64,000 nucleotides of DNA from Owenia fusiformis (Eukaryota > Annelida > Polychaeta > Sabellida > Oweniidae): contig CAIIXF020000005.1 of assembly GCA_903813345.2 (NCBI GenBank), positions 13,829,375 through 13,893,374 on the forward strand, in the 5' to 3' direction. Each line of letters starts with the position of its first letter. The stretch's first letter is position 1. Made by a program: the position numbers and the translations under genes. The notes under the pieces are model-generated. The model was not told where the DNA came from and ran no database searches. It worked only from the letters and a program-made list of their open reading frames with translations. This document shows, piece by piece, positions 47,359 through 61,800 of the stretch.

Positions 47359-48166
47359 CCCTACTATCACACCAAACTAGTTCTCACTACGTTCTCGAAA
47401 ACGGGCTTCAACTGTGTACGAACGGACTGGACGTTCTAAGAACCGTTTGGGATCTATTTACAAACTTCATCGAACGTACTCGAACGGGTAGGTCCTCTAG
47501 AACTTAGACAATGCTCAAAATGTTCTCGTGGTCGTCACGTTCTACAATTAGAACGAGTGACAACGTACTAACGACGAGCTGGACGTACTACGAACGGAAC
47601 CGTCGTACTTCAATCCTACTAGGGACGTTTTAACAACGAGTTGAACTGTCTGAGGACGTGTTGAGAACGAGGTAGAACTCATTGCAAACGGGTTTAAACT
47701 GATTAAGAACGTATTTAACACTGCTTATGAATGAGTTAGCAAAAATATAGCTATCACACCAAACAAGTTGCCACTGCGTTCTTCAAAACTGGTTCTAAAC
47801 TATGTGCGAACGGAATGAACGTAGCTGCAACTTTCTAAGGTCTATTTACGAACTTTATGAACGTTCTCAGACGGGAATGTGATTTTAGAATTTTGAATCG
47901 ATTCAAAATTCGATTGCGACCATACCGTTCTGTTATCAGGTCATGATGACCTTCTAGACTAAGGGACGCGTTCTACGGCGTTGCACACCGACGTGGTGCG
48001 ACCTGAACGAATTGCGAACGAGATGGACGTATTGAAGACTGTTTAAGAACGAAGAAGCTAATTATGTCAGACATATTTCCCGACCACAGCCAGATTGAGC
48101 CCGTTTTACGACGTTTTCGTAGGACTGGCAAGAACGGGTAAGAACGAGTTTGGTGTGATAGGGGGG
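47359..48166. mobile_element. Harbinger-like element with TTA duplication, downstream of NK1
   Basis: Left end CCCTACTATCACACCAAAC and right end GTTTGGTGTGATAGGGGGG are inverted near-copies flanked by TTA (47356-47358 and 48167-48169). The interior is full of GTTCT/ACGTTC/GAACG motifs in both orientations. A second internal copy of the left end starts at about 47755 (CTATCACACCAAACAAG), so the element is a partial dimer or has a nested relative. No transposase is visible. ORF 47241-47507 overlaps it and is not a gene. Confidence 0.83.
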
Positions 48167-48169
48167 TTA

Positions 48170-51100
48170 GCAGCCAAGCATTATATAACTACAGGTAAAA
48201 TCTTTAGCCGTAGCCACCGTGGACGTTTCCAATAATCATAATGAGTGGATTGAGAAATATTCATTTTTATAGATATTTTTATTTAATGATACAACACATC
48301 TTTAATGTCATTCTGTAGAGACTATTATTAATAACACGATTGGTATGATGGTTGAATATATAAATTTTGAACTCTATTGATCGAGCAAAATTCAGAACGC
48401 TCAATCCACGCAACACGACACACATAAAAAACAGACTAAAGCCTTTTTATGTTTGATACTTTTAGATTCATTTTTATGTATTTTTATTCTTAGATGGCAA
48501 AAATATTGACACATTTTGGGATATATTTTCCTACTAATTTCAGCCCCTCCCATCCAATTTATGCAAATACGATCAAATAAAGGTGTTCTGATTGTAAATC
48601 TCTAAAAACTCATTAAAACGAGACTTTGACGAGATTTCAACGCTATGTAGCAAAGCCTCTATTGAAGCCTTGCAATACTTAAATGCCACTGAAATGATCG
48701 TTCCATTTAGAAAAAGCTATAAAACCAGCAGATTTGATTCTGATTTTAATTATTCTTTGAATGATTTAGCCGTACGACTCAGATCTTCAATGTTAGTTTA
48801 TGGTAGCATTATTTTACGGTAATTAGCAGTGCATCGGAGAGGCTAATAGCCAGATGTCGGTATTTAGTTGGCTTAACATACGCTTGAGCCACCTCACAAC
48901 TCCCACGGGAGATCAAACAGCGCATCATCACAGCTTAATTATAAATTTAGCATTTTGAGAATTTATTCAGTAGAATAATCCAATATTAGCGTGTATCGTG
49001 CTGTTAGAATTTAATTTTCGCGATGTCATGCAACGATTTCAACAGATTCTCGAAGAGAGGCACGAGAAGTTACTAAAACGACTCGTGACCACTTGCACTC
49101 AACTACTCGCAAGCTCTAATTTATTTAGAATAATAATTGATAATTTACGTTTTTATTTCGCATTTAAATTTTTAAAGTGGGTTGGTTCTGCCAGTACTTT
49201 AATGGTATACGGTTTGATAACTTTAATTGAATTTATAGCTCCGCGGTAATCCCTTAATTAGGGGTAAGCTATCCGCTCGCTTTGCGAAACCGTCGATGTG
49301 AAAAATTACAATAACTATATTGGGTATTAATTTCGTATAAATTATCAAATTACTTTGATTTCAAAGGACAAGGAATATCTTAATTTTCTAATTGGAGATT
49401 AGTGGCCTGGCTCTGAATAGCGCCGGATTATGCCGACTGATGATGTCATACGGCTTCTTTGGTATATACATACATGTACAGTACATGTAGATAATATCCT
49501 TATCAAAGACAACTTCATCTATTCCCTTTGAATAAGAGATAATCCTTTGAAAAGCATTAACCAATCAAGGAAAAAATCAATATCCGGGAAGTTACGCTTC
49601 GTGCGTGCGCTTATCCCAGATGTACTGCACGAAACGTCAAACCCCCGGGTATTGTAACGCCTTGAACCAATCGGATTTGGTCAATAAGAACTGAGCTACT
49701 TAACCAGAATGAAGTCGAAAATATCAAAAGTATAACTGCCATTTATTTCAAAGACCCCCCCCCCCAGATCAGACAGTACCATCATACAGTGGGCTTCTTG
49801 CTCACAGGTCATACCTGATTCGAGGGTTACTCGACTCGTCTTGCCGATTGGTACCACCAGCAAATGCTTACTGTATGACCCATATTATGTTAAACCCAGT
49901 AATTTAGAATTTATAGAAACTCACATTAGAGAAAGCTGTTCATTTAATATGTTAATTGTTTTAATTGTGTTTGATAGTTATATCTATATCCATTAGTATT
50001 GTCCCACGCGCTTTTTATAGCTTATACATTTTACGTTTATGCCTCAAAAACCAACATGATATGAAAAAATGAATTAGTTCTTAACAGCAGACGCGGACCT
50101 TTTGCCCTGGACAAGCCTAAGTATACCAGCCTTATCTCTTTACACAATCCAAACTTTTAGAAATTCATTTTATTTTAACTTTATTGATGTTTTACAATTT
50201 ATTTCTCTATCTGCTTAAGACTTCAAACAATTTCTTAGATCCCTTTAAAATAAGACTATAATTGGTTTAAGGAAGTCTGGAATTACGTTGCTTATAGAAG
50301 CTTAACAAAAATCCAAAAGGTAAATAGTGATCGACGGATAGCAATCTAAGTTAAGTTGTAACTGATACGAAATGTGCGCAAATGTGTGGAATATGCCTCA
50401 AAGAGGAGAAGAGGAGACATAGTACCGTCATACAAGCCTCTATTTTGACGCTATTTTTGATCGATTGAGAGCAACATATGTTTGATTTTGATCGCAATTT
50501 TCACTTTTGAGTTTAAAGGTCAATTTAAAAAAGGATAACTCGGAGATAATTTTTGATATGTTGATAAAGCGTCGCGTCGTCGATTTGCCATGTAAAAATA
50601 GCCACTCAAATTTATAAATTACAAAACGTTTCTTAGTCACGTGATTATAGGACCTACTTTGATTTATGGGTACGTCTCTTCTTCTTCTCAAAGACTAAGT
50701 ATTCCTCTTATCCCGTGTTAATAATGTTTTGTATTAGTTGACAATGTTTTAATACACACGATCTTACGAGGGTCACGCCGAAAAGACTCGGCTAAGATAT
50801 AAGTAAATAAATTGATACAAATTAAACGTGATACATTTTTAATTACATAGGACTGATTTTTATTTGCCGAGAATCGTGTGTGGTCTCCCGGAAAATGGAA
50901 AATAAACCGCCCTAAAATATTTACTTTTTATTTGACTGACCAATAAACTTTCTAATATTCGTTTTAAGCTATATTTTAACAAAGAATGCAAAATGTTATG
51001 AAATCAGTGTTGACATTTTAATCTGCTTTTTAAATATTGGAGAAGTAAAGTTTATGGTATATATGGATCATTTTACTGTCAGAATGACATATTCAAATAT

Positions 51101-51290
51101 TATATTATGCGTTTTGGTGTATGGATCTAGGAGAGAAAAAAAATTGATTTTCACCATTTTTACAAATCTGATAATATACACAAAAATGTTTACGTTTTTA
51201 GACCCGAAGGCAAAACGTATCCTCGGCTTGTTGTATTTAAAAAAATGAAAACATGTGCCATTCCTCAAGTTAATGTTCAAATGTTGCTGC
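48170..51290. other. Non-coding flank of NK1
   Basis: No gene seen. The open frame at 48998-49249 starts with a non-ATG codon and shows no domain; the ORFs at 50440-50691 and 51054-51382 likewise. A poly-C run lies at about 49756-49766. Several TAATTA-type homeodomain cores are present but are expected by chance in AT-rich DNA. Confidence 0.5.
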
Positions 51291-52289
51291 TCATATATTT
51301 TGATACTCATCTGATACGCATCTTTCTGTTTCACCTGAAACATGAAACATTTCAGCGCTGAGTCTAAGAAATAAGATGTCATGGTTTATCATGATGCTGC
51401 TCATAATAGTACGTTTTTTTCATTTTTCGGAATAATGTCAACGACTTATATCACTGTGACACAATCACAGGGCTTTTAATCCTTATTGTCACTTACCGGA
51501 CCTTACGAAAACAATCATCACAATTTCCTAAAAGCTACTTAAATCCCAAATCAATTTACGAGACAACGGGGCGAGAGTTATTATTATTTCGGGATTATGG
51601 GGCTAATCGAGTAGCCGTTGATATCCATGATACGAGGGTCTAAGTGGAAGAATAGAATCTAACGATTTCAAATTAATTCCATGATGAATAAAAGTTTGAT
51701 CGAATTATGGTGATAATTTGGGTTTCCATGTCCGTAGATGGTCCTGAATCAAACGATTCATTCGCTAAGGCGACATAATTGCCTCACTTTCCTTCTATTT
51801 CATGTAAATTAAGCATTATTTACGTCCTGCTATTACAATAAATACAAGTAGAAATACTTGGCTAATCTCGGGACACTAATTCTATGTCTTAATTTGTTTA
51901 AATTGCCGTTCGGAGATTTACCAATTCCCTACAATGATTCCGATGGCTGTTAGACTTCCATTAAGAATAGATTGATTCTTTTAAACCCAATGTGTTTAAC
52001 ATAACATCCAATTCCTGATGTCGGGTCCATTTAGAACATGATTGACGAGAGCATATTCAACTAAATGTGTTCGGTCTTTTGGGACACTTTCCCCTTTAAT
52101 GACAGACCGCACAGACTTCATTAACGATTCATTTTTTGTTTCTTGATTTTATAAAGTATCACTCTCCAAAACCATAGAGAGACAACAACCCGGGGCAAGT
52201 CATAATCTATCACTAGCTTGTCCCACATAACAGTTCTAGAATTAAAATACTATAGTAGTCGCACTGTGGGGTTTACAGCCTTTACTATC

Positions 52290-52410
52290 CACCCTGCGCG
52301 CAGAGTCTAGTCATGAAGACGAAGCTCTCTTTTAAGAAGTGAAGTCGAACGAATGCAAAGGGTGACGAAGCTCTCTTTTAAGAAGTGAAGTCGAACGGAT
52401 GCAAAGGGTA
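52290..52410 (-). mobile_element. Mini-MITE copy 2 with internal duplication
   Basis: Reverse orientation relative to the 39258 copy. The 9-bp sequence TTTACTATC flanks both sides (52281-52289 and 52411-52419). The terminal half (GACGAAGCTC to GCAAAGGGT) occurs twice in tandem, 46 bp apart, making this copy 121 bp long. Confidence 0.9.
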
Positions 52411-52559
52411 TTTACTATCCCTCGGAATACAAGCGTTTTGGTGAAGAGAGTCTCTGATAAACAGAATGACATACTAGAAGTCGCCATTCATCTCAAATAA
52501 TACTAAACTGAGGCGATGTAGACGATACATATGAATGTACAAGAGAAAAATGAATTCAG

Positions 52560-52762
52560 TACTAAGTTAAAAAGTAAAGTTGAATGTTCATGTTGTACAT
52601 GTTCCAATTATTGTATTTTTATAGTTCTGCTATCACAAGGTAGCACTTTTGACTTCTCAAAGTACCCAAAGTTGTGCTTATGTGTGCGAATTGTGATGTA
52701 TTGTAAATTGTAAATGAAAATTAAAGATAATAAATATATATATTAAAAAAAAAAAAAAAAAA
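52560..52762 (+). mobile_element. Possible retroposed sequence with 18-base poly-A tail
   Basis: A run of 18 A (52745-52762) follows an ATTAAA/AATAAA region at about 52720-52732, the arrangement left by reverse transcription of a polyadenylated RNA. The sequence before it has no recognisable coding content, and no target duplication was confirmed. It could also be a simple A-tract at the border of the next tandem array. Confidence 0.4.
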
Positions 52763-52764
52763 GA

Positions 52765-53520
52765 TGTTATGGAGTGAGAAACAGACAAAGTGCTAGATAG
52801 GTTGGCAGGCCATCATGAGAAACTATGGTTTTCTGTTTGTTCCTTTCTTCTGGTTGAAAAACAGAAATATGTTATGAGCATTAGAACGATGAAATGCATA
52901 TTGAAAAGAAAAGGTGCTAGATAGGTTGGCAGGTCATAATGAGAAACTATAGCCTTTGGTTTGTTCCTTTCTACTTGTTGAAAAACAGAAATATGTTATG
53001 AGTATCAGAACGATGAAAGGCATATTGAAAAGAAAAGGTGTTAGATAGGTTGGCAGGTCATAATGAGAAATTATGGCCTTTGGTTTGTTCCTTTCTAGAA
53101 AGTTCTAGTTGACATACAGAAAGATCATACTCATAGCATCTTTCTACCTGGAACATCCCAGAGCTGCGAAGAAATGAGATGCCATGGTTTATCATGATGC
53201 AGAAAGATGTAATGAGTATCAGAATGTTGAAAGGCATATTGAAAGGAAAAGTGCTGGAGAGGTTGGCAGGCCATCATGAGAAACCATTGTCTTCTATTAG
53301 TTCCTTTCCAGAAAGTTCTGGTTGAAAAGCAGAAAAATGATGTTGTGCCCGATGTTATCAGAATGTTGAAAGGTATATTGAAAGGAAAAGTGCAAGAGAG
53401 GTTGGCAGCCCATCATAATAAACCATGGTTTTCTGTTAGTTTCTTTCTAGAAAGTTCTAGGTGAAAAACAAAAGGATGTTATGTCCGATGTTATCAAAAT
53501 GTTGAAAAAGTGGTAGAATG
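52765..53520 (+). repeat. Tandem array, 124-139-bp unit
   Basis: The anchor GTGCTAGATAGGTTGGCAGG occurs at 52790 and 52914, with variants at 53038, 53251 and 53390. Units also share CATCATGAGAAACTATGG, GTTCCTTTCT and GAACGATGAAAGGCATATTG. A larger spacer (53100-53215) holds sequence also found at about 51295-51400 (GATGYCATGGTTTATCATGATG), so the array has a dispersed relative. ORF 53276-53464 lies in the repeats and is not a gene. Confidence 0.85.
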
Positions 53521-55183
53521 GTTGCATGAACCATTAAACAAAACTGATTTACAGTGAGGTATTTGTTAGGAAAGGAGGACTCTGATGAAGCGTTATGTGA
53601 AAAATCACTTATAACGTAGACTTCAAAGTCTGAAATGAAATATTTTGCCCCATGTCGTTTGATACACAAATCAAGAAAACAACCTAGATAGCAATTGTCT
53701 GACTAATATCGCTGATTTTTAATCATCATTTAGTGTGTTTAATTCGTATGAATGACATGACTTGAAGTTGCGATCCAATAAAATGGTTATTGGATTAGAT
53801 CTTCACTACAAACTAAACCCCCTTTAGTTGAAAGTGTTTTCGTTTAAGTCGTTTAGAGATGCTTTTGATGTAAAAAATCTGTTTGGCAAAACTGGATGAT
53901 TACACATAAACACATTGTAGTTTTCCTGGCTCGTACACTAAAGCTCTTAAGCCGAATTTTTGCCCCAAGAACGCGTTTCCTGTGATTCTTCCATATGGCA
54001 ACGTGACATAAGAAAATTGGTGTTTCGGATTTCTAATGATTCAATTTGTTGGTATATAAAATATAATATAACGAGAAATGACAATCTGAATGGAACAACA
54101 ATCCATAAAATTAGGAAAGCAAAAAGACTCATAAAACACAAAACATAAGGAAATGGAATAACGAAATTAATCATTTTATATCAACTTTAAATCACAAGTC
54201 CGATAAATGGTCTCAGATATGAAAACAATCCTAAAATAATTCGGGCTTCATCGCTACATCATAATTGACACACACATAAATGGTAATCAAGCCTTTGTTG
54301 TTGAGCCAGAACAAGGGTATATACGAGAAATCCATAGACTAATTTGCTCTAAATGATAGGCCCCCCTCAAGCAGAAAATTGTTCTTTGCCTGATAGAAAG
54401 CGACTTCTCCTAACCCAATGGATTAGTTGATTATCTACACCAATGAAATAATGATAATGCAAAATTTAATGGTCCGGAAAATAACCAAATTACTCAATCA
54501 TGGCAAGTTCATTTTTCAAAGAATAAGCAAATTGCCGTTTAGCAATTCTATTCTATTGGATTGCACAGAACGACTCCTTTGTATGGAGATATTTTCTTTT
54601 GTTTTTAACGTGTGCCACGGCCACAATTAGTTTTTCTAATTGATTTTTAAGAGAATATCGGTGCTAAAAGTTAAATTGAACAAAATGCTCTGTAATAAGA
54701 GTTTCAACCGCTAATTATAGTGGTAATTTTTTCACTGTTGCTTAGTTGTTACACGACGATCGTGATCAAATGGATGAAGTGCAAACCACTAAGATTATTA
54801 GATTAAAATCATGATATTCGGTTGAGTTGGACAAAGATAACATTTTTGTGCTAGAAAGAATTTCGAAATTTAAAGATAAAATCACTACCACTAAATTGTT
54901 TGTACACGAGTTCATTAGTTGTGAGGTTTGCAACAGGGTGTTACTAAATTATTTGTTACGATGTAATACCGATTAAGGATGACTTTTGGACAAATTTTAT
55001 CATGGTGAAAAACACAAATTTTTAGTTTCAAAATGTGAAGTTTTTATCACAACCGAGCGTTTCTGAGAATTTAAGAAAACGTAAATACTCAAATTTATGT
55101 TTTTGGGCGAAAATCTGATTTTTATATATGTGATCCCATGTAGGAGTTCCAAACCCACTTTTGTCAAAGAATGACCTTCATAT
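53521..55183. other. Non-coding stretch
   Basis: No gene or clear repeat was seen. Open frames at 53947-54174 and 54427-54630 are short and show no domain or splice context. Confidence 0.5.
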
Positions 55184-55671
55184 AGTAGCCCGGACAGAAT
55201 TGTTCAAGGGTCAATTTTTCTTTAATAACTTTTTTTAATTTTCAGTATTATCAACATCTGATTACATGTTTGAAAACGAGAGTAAAATTCTGACATACAG
55301 TACCTAAAAATATTTAAGGAACATCTCTTAAATTATTGATATTATAGGCATTCATAGTATGAGTGACGCCAATATAATTCACCATTTTGTCTCATATTTG
55401 TTCAGAAATGACGGCTTATTTTGTGAGCTTGAATGTTAAGTTAAACGTTAATATTTAAAATGTCATAGGTCTATAAAGTCATGTAGACTACTGCTGCTTT
55501 GGTATGAGGTAATGACTGCAATTAAAACCTTCTGTTTTAAATTGACGTGTATGTGTACAATTTCTTTGTATGTCAGAAATTTACTCTAGCTTTCAAATAT
55601 GTAATCAGATTTTGATAATACGGAAAAGGTTAAAGAAAATATGACCCTTAAACAATTCTGTTCGGGCTACT
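55184..55671. mobile_element. MITE with ~110-bp inverted arms
   Basis: The left arm starts AGTAGCCCGGACAGAATTG (55184) and the right arm ends CAATTCTGTTCGGGCTACT (55671). The pairing extends inward about 110 bp on each side with scattered differences. AT stands on both flanks. The centre (about 55305-55565) has no ORF. Confidence 0.83.
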
Positions 55672-55679
55672 ATGTACGG

Positions 55680-58299
55680 ATAAATTACGAATAACTATTC
55701 TCCGAATGCAAATGGTAACATTGGATCCTCTGGTGATTTTAGGTTTGTCATTTTTGATACACAGAGGTTATTTTTGCCCCTTAACGCAAACTTTAAAGAT
55801 ATTTACAATCATTTATTAAATGAACTTACTTATGTCTGAGATCTGCATATATGAGTTTGAGGCGGGTGCCTAAATATGTAACACCTTGTATATCAGCATT
55901 CACAGTCATTCACTAGAACGAGTGTACTTTATTTACGTTATTTTGTCTCAAAAAAGAGAAGATCGGTGTAAAGCGAGGCTACCATCTCCCGTGGGAGAAG
56001 CTTGACCAAAGTTTAAAATTAAACCACTGAGAGTGTAGAGGTTCCAAGTCATGTATATATTTAGATATACATCTTTGTTCAATGGACTTCAGAGATGGAT
56101 TGTACGCGATTCGATATGGAGTTCAATCAAAACCTTTGGTATAATCTCACAAGGGCACTCCTTTTTGCCCCTATGAGTGGTATGGGTATTCGGAAAACAA
56201 AGATAGACCGACCAGTCTAGGTTCTCAAATTTATGGGCATCCTGGGTCCAAAATCCACTTTAACATCCTTTTATCCCTCCCCCTCAAGGCCTCTAGATCA
56301 AGTATGCTCTAAGTGTCTTTATGGGGCCTCAAATTAAGGGATTTAGACCGCTATCTTATGTTTTAACTATTCATGAGTTGTGCCAGGGGATATTATCACT
56401 ACACCCGGTGGACATTTAAAACCGTTGTAATCTACATGTAATTTAGAATCAATAATAACACTTTAAAATTCAATTCTCTCAGCTATGGAGAAACACAGCA
56501 TTACTTTACTGTTCTGACACTTAACATTTGGTAAACGGAATTGTCTTGTAGATGAACACCTCCCCCATACAAGAACTTAATAAATAAATATGGAGGGTGT
56601 AGCATCTCTTTGAAAGTCTCTCGAGAAAGAGTCATCATACGAGAGACATTCGATTTCCAATGTCACATCTAGAGTAGTTTCGGTAAGATTTTGAGTGTGT
56701 ATAAATGTAGAAATAAAAAATAATAATTCAATACGCTCGGCATCGCCATTAACAATGGGATGATACTGAGATGCAATAATGCTGTAGAGTGTAGATCATG
56801 TTGCTCGTGGGTTGAATAGGTTTGCATAAGTCCCAAAGGAAAGGACCAAACATTGTTACAGAACATTGTTACAGAACACAGCAAGAAAAAGTAAACATCT
56901 AAGGATTACACCAGTCATAAGAAAAACAAATCCCAACTATCCCAAATCAAATTCTAACGTGAAAAGAGACAATGTCCCATACCCCATCCCCAACAATTTA
57001 TGAACCATTATCGCAATCCGATCGTGAGACCGTAACACCAAGTGCCAAGGGACATTTCACTCACACTGAAGTCATTACAATACATGTTAAAGAATAAATT
57101 GTAATTGATAACCAATGCTCATAGCATCAAAAGTAATTGTAGATACTATAGTATTTATGCAAGAGTTATTGTAGATACTATAGTATTTATGCAAGAGCAT
57201 TCAAATGATGTGGAATGGGTTTTTGCGCTTTTATAAAGTTTATATGATGTTCTATTTTTTCAGATATTGCTCTTTGTTCCTACTCGAAGGAAAGATTTCT
57301 CTCTGTTGTGATGTGGCCATTGAGAATTTGCACATTTTGTAAACCACGAGACGTTCACTAGGTGGCTTTTTGAACTTCAATCAAGTTCTTAAAATAAAAT
57401 TAAAATTAAAATAAAAAATGAGAACTCGAAACTAAAAGCAGGAAGTCGTAGTTATTTAGAATCCAAGTGTTCGCGGCTGATGTAAACCTCCATGGAAAGA
57501 AACCTATCAATCAAACTAACTAATGGTGGCCCATCATTCCACGTAAATAGAAAAAACCACTAGGGAGCGTGTAATTTGCCTCTCAATTAGGGAAATTAAT
57601 AGCCAACATATAATAGCGCGATAGAGACAAGACAACTCCCAATCCAGTATTTCTTAACTGTCTAAAGTAAGAGAACACGAGTCACCAGAGAATAAATCCT
57701 TCCATCCAGAGGAGGAAATACATTACCGTCACGCCAAGTATTTATCTCGGACCTTATTTGATTTGTCGATAGTATAAGGGATGCTGGAAGATATGAATTT
57801 CTCAATATTGATCGCCATTTTGAATTGACACTTCGAAATAAGAAAGTTTCACTTCTGTCTAGGTAATGTTATGACTATAAGACTATTAGATCAAAACGGC
57901 TAGTCGATCTGTCCTCAAATGACATGTTACCAGGTCATGTGATAAACTTGGATTTTGCCAATTATGGGATAAATCCTCCTCTTTTCATATCAATGCTGAG
58001 ATATATGCTGGATATATTGATATTGCAATAAAAAGTATCCATGTCCGATGATATATTGTTTATCTAGTTTTCTGTGTGGCATTGGTATTTTATGATTATG
58101 ATGATAGTAATAAATAAGCAAACCTCTCGTTGAAAACAATGTGACAACTTAAAAATTAAATGCATTTAAAAAAGTCTCATATGTTATAAATACTAAGTCC
58201 CCTCTTTTTCATTCCTTAATAATGGTTTGAATTAAAATAGTTGTGAAAAGTCAGCGTATTATTAATATGTATCCTATTTTACTTTTAAATCGTTACAAC
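55680..58299. other. Non-coding stretch, with one short tandem duplication
   Basis: A 32-bp unit is duplicated in tandem at 57136-57199 (ATTGTAGATACTATAGTATT plus 12 bases). Otherwise no gene, RNA gene or transposon end was recognised. Confidence 0.5.
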
Positions 58300-58370
58300 T
58301 ACCCTTTGTATTCGTTTGACTTCACTTCTTAAAAGAGAGCTTCGTTTAACTAGACTCTGCACGCAGGGTA
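58300..58370 (+). mobile_element. Mini-MITE copy 3 with 9-bp target duplication
   Basis: Runs from TACCCTTTGT to GCAGGGTA, same orientation as the 39258 copy, 71 bp. CGTTACAAC stands on both sides (58291-58299 and 58371-58379). Confidence 0.9.
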
Positions 58371-58689
58371 CGTTACAACATTCCCCTCTATATAAAATCA
58401 ATCCAAGAACGACATCGTATTTTGACAAGTACATTCATTATAAATGCATGTAATTAAAATCACTCCATAAAAAGTAGACACTGTAACAATGAAAATAGTC
58501 AAATAATGCGTTATTTTTTATTGGACGTCATCTTAATTACTGCAATTATTTTATTTTTTAGACTTCCCCCTCTTGTCTCATGTGTTCGCCCTCGGATATA
58601 TGTCCTCACAATAACTCTTATGTATTGGAAATGTTTGTAGTTGTCTATCTAGTTGATAACTGCTCATAATATACACATGAAGCAAGGTT

Positions 58690-58825
58690 TGAACAAGGCA
58701 TTAACATGCAATGTCACCACCTGTCATTTGCTACAGACGCCGAACGCCGACCTCCGGCTGCTGAACGTCGAATACCGTCCACAAAAAAGTCTATGACAAT
58801 GTATCACCACTTCTGATGATGACAT
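58690..58825 (+). repeat. Dispersed hairpin-ended repeat, copy B
   Basis: Same order as copy A at 185-340: CTACAGACGCC, a GAACGCCGACC-type block, ACCGTCCACAAAAAAGTC, then the hairpin region ATCACCACTTCTGATGATGACATAA, in which the arms have decayed. Confidence 0.7.
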
Positions 58826-61800
58826 AATAAACTACTAGTATTAGATGTAATTTATCCATGACAAACATAAAGAACTGATGCTTTTAATTGCAGTACTATA
58901 CATGGGATGCAACAAAAATGTATTTTGTACATGTACATGATTTTGAACATGATCCGGACACGTGATTGACGGAAGTGACTTTCAATGACGTTTACCCAAG
59001 CCATACAGAAGTTTTATCTGTTAATACTAGAATAATAGCTCTGTGTGTAGATTTAGTGTCTACAATGGGGCAGATCTATGGCGGAACAGATGCCATTCGA
59101 AATCATGGAAATTGGAAACAATAGATATTCCGGGTGACTTTCTTTTAATGTTAATTATGGGCGATCAGTTGGAAAATATCTAATGAGGTAGAGATCTAAT
59201 CGTCCGCAAACTTAAACAGAGGCATCACTTAGTTGGATTATAGTTAAATAGAGGAGCGTTCGAAATCTCATTATTTCTCAATAGAGTATACGAGAGTTCA
59301 AGAGAGATCTTCAGCTTCATTAGTTCACTGTTAAATTAGATGCGACTTCAATTATAATTTGCGCACGGCTCATTACGTGACGATATCTATTTTAGCCCGA
59401 TTCGTAGAAACAAACGACGCCTCCTATGTGTTTTATAGACATATTTCTATATAAGATATTAGATATAGATGTGGTATCATTTATCCATTTAGTGATGAGG
59501 AGATCAATTAATCTGGTGCCTTGGTGATCCAATCAAACGTTTATCTATCGTCATAATTGTCAGTAATAAATTAAAGCATAAAGGGCACCCTCGAAAGGGC
59601 ATTCAGCGAAGCCCTACAAATATACTATGCAAAGTAAAAAATATATATATACAGTATGATTAGATTACACTTACGTAACGAAAAACAGGAGTTTTAAACA
59701 TGTTAAAAACGGCCTGTCCACAAACTGTCTATTCTCATTTGATTCTGAGTTTAATGTGTTAATCTGGAATGAGTGGAAGTACGTACGTATCACAGGTCTT
59801 CAGGAAACCGCTTCATATGCAATGTATAGGTAATATTAGGTGTAGGCACATAAATGCATAGAGGGCGACGTTAAAAACAAAACGAAAATGTCCAGTGTTG
59901 ATTAAAGTCCCATAGATTAATCCAGTAGTGACATCTATTGGTTATGATGTCATTTTTAGTTGTTGGGTTGAATAGGATAACACAGCAACTGAATCCTCGT
60001 GAATCACGATGGGATAAAAATTGAATTTTTAGAACCTCTTGACAATTAATTTTGCTTACAAGCATTGCCGTCTGGAAAGTATAACTTCATAAATAAACGT
60101 AAATTCCTTGGTTCATCAAAAGGAGTTAGAATTTATCAGAAATGTCTATCCCGAATCTAACATTGGGTGTAACTGCGTAAAAGCACAGAAGACGGCGTTG
60201 GCAAAAAAAAGAAAAAAAGAAAACGCCTGCTGATTCAAAATTGAATTGCTTATTTTTGAATCGTGATTCTGTGACCACAAAAAAAATTTATGTATAAAGC
60301 AAAATGCCATGCTTATTGAACTGATTTATTGAGTTACGTGAAACTCTTTTAGAACTGCTGATTTCACACATGACTGGCTGGAGGGTCCCAAGAAAATCTA
60401 TAATAGCTCATGGCTACCGTTAATTATTCAGATTGTACACGAAATATTAAATTAATTGGGAAAACAATTTTCGATTATTTTCCTTAATTGAGTGCTTAGC
60501 CTCAATCTGTAAAGGTAATGCAAATATGAATTTTTGAGCGGATAGATTTTTGCCAGAAACGATTTATAAGTTGACAATAAACGCTATAATAGACCATTGT
60601 GTTTCTATTGTTTATACATGGCAAGCCTTAATAGATAACTCTAAGAATTGGAAAAGTGGATTATTTTGCTTCAAGTTTTAATTACAATCTAAGTCACAAC
60701 ACATACGTATTTTAGCATATATTTTCCGCATGAAACGTTAAATAAGAATAGCAAAATAATCAAAAATCTTGATATCGTAGAAGGCGTTCGGAGTGTTAAT
60801 AACCGTTGCTCATATATTTGGAATATAATTTCGCAAGATCGTTCTGAGCACTTTATACTAAATTAGAACAATTTAAGCGCAACCGTGCATAGCTTCATTT
60901 ATCTAGTAATAGGGGTCTCTGCGGTTCAAACGCCTCGGCTTAAATATTCACAAATTCAACCTATCGTGCCCCGATTTAGGAATTATGGTTCCGGGGCAAC
61001 AAATTAAGTTCAAATAGAAATGTTTCTACCCATAAAGATGAAGAACAATTGGCAGATCGGTGTGATCTGGAGTCTGGACTCCAATATTCTTCAGACGACC
61101 AACCATCTCATACCTAGATTATTTAAAGCGGGTCAACGACGTCGTGCAGGAGTGAAAGCGTGTCCCGTACAGAATGATGAAATGCAAAGTTTTAATAAAA
61201 ACAATTAAATGTAAAATCTATGTTTACCCCTATTTGAATAAAAAAAAATATTACGTCCAAACACATAGCGGGTGAGGCCCCAATAAAAATATGCCAAATA
61301 TACATGAGCAACGGTATACAATAATATACAAGGTAAATATGGGGCAATTTTACGATTATGTAAAATCGTGACCCGCATAAATGATTTTCATGTTCGATTA
61401 GGATCAATATACTACTCAAAATTGATGACATTGACAGGAATCGACCCTGAAACGCCAAGACTTTTTACATGGTTCTGTTTTCAACGTGTGACATTACACC
61501 CCATCACCTCCCATCAATTTGACAACCAGAGGTCCAATTCTGGATTGCTTATCAAAATTTGTTTATGTTTGGCTATTTGAATAAATTCATCAAAGTCATA
61601 AACTTCCGAACTAGTGTAATAAAAGGACCGGAATAAAGATTTAAATCATTCACAGACACGCTGTCCTATAAAGGTTTCCGATTACCAAACGTATCAAGGG
61701 GTGTAACGTCAAACCCTTCATACCGCTCGATGTTGCCCTACCAAATAATCTCCGTTGGCCGGTGGTGTGATATAACATATGGATAATGGTCAAAAACGAT

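Noticed and set aside
48998-49249. Basic/hydrophobic 83-residue ORF
   Set aside because: Starts with a non-ATG codon, no splice sites, no recognisable domain; composition is as expected for AT-rich DNA.
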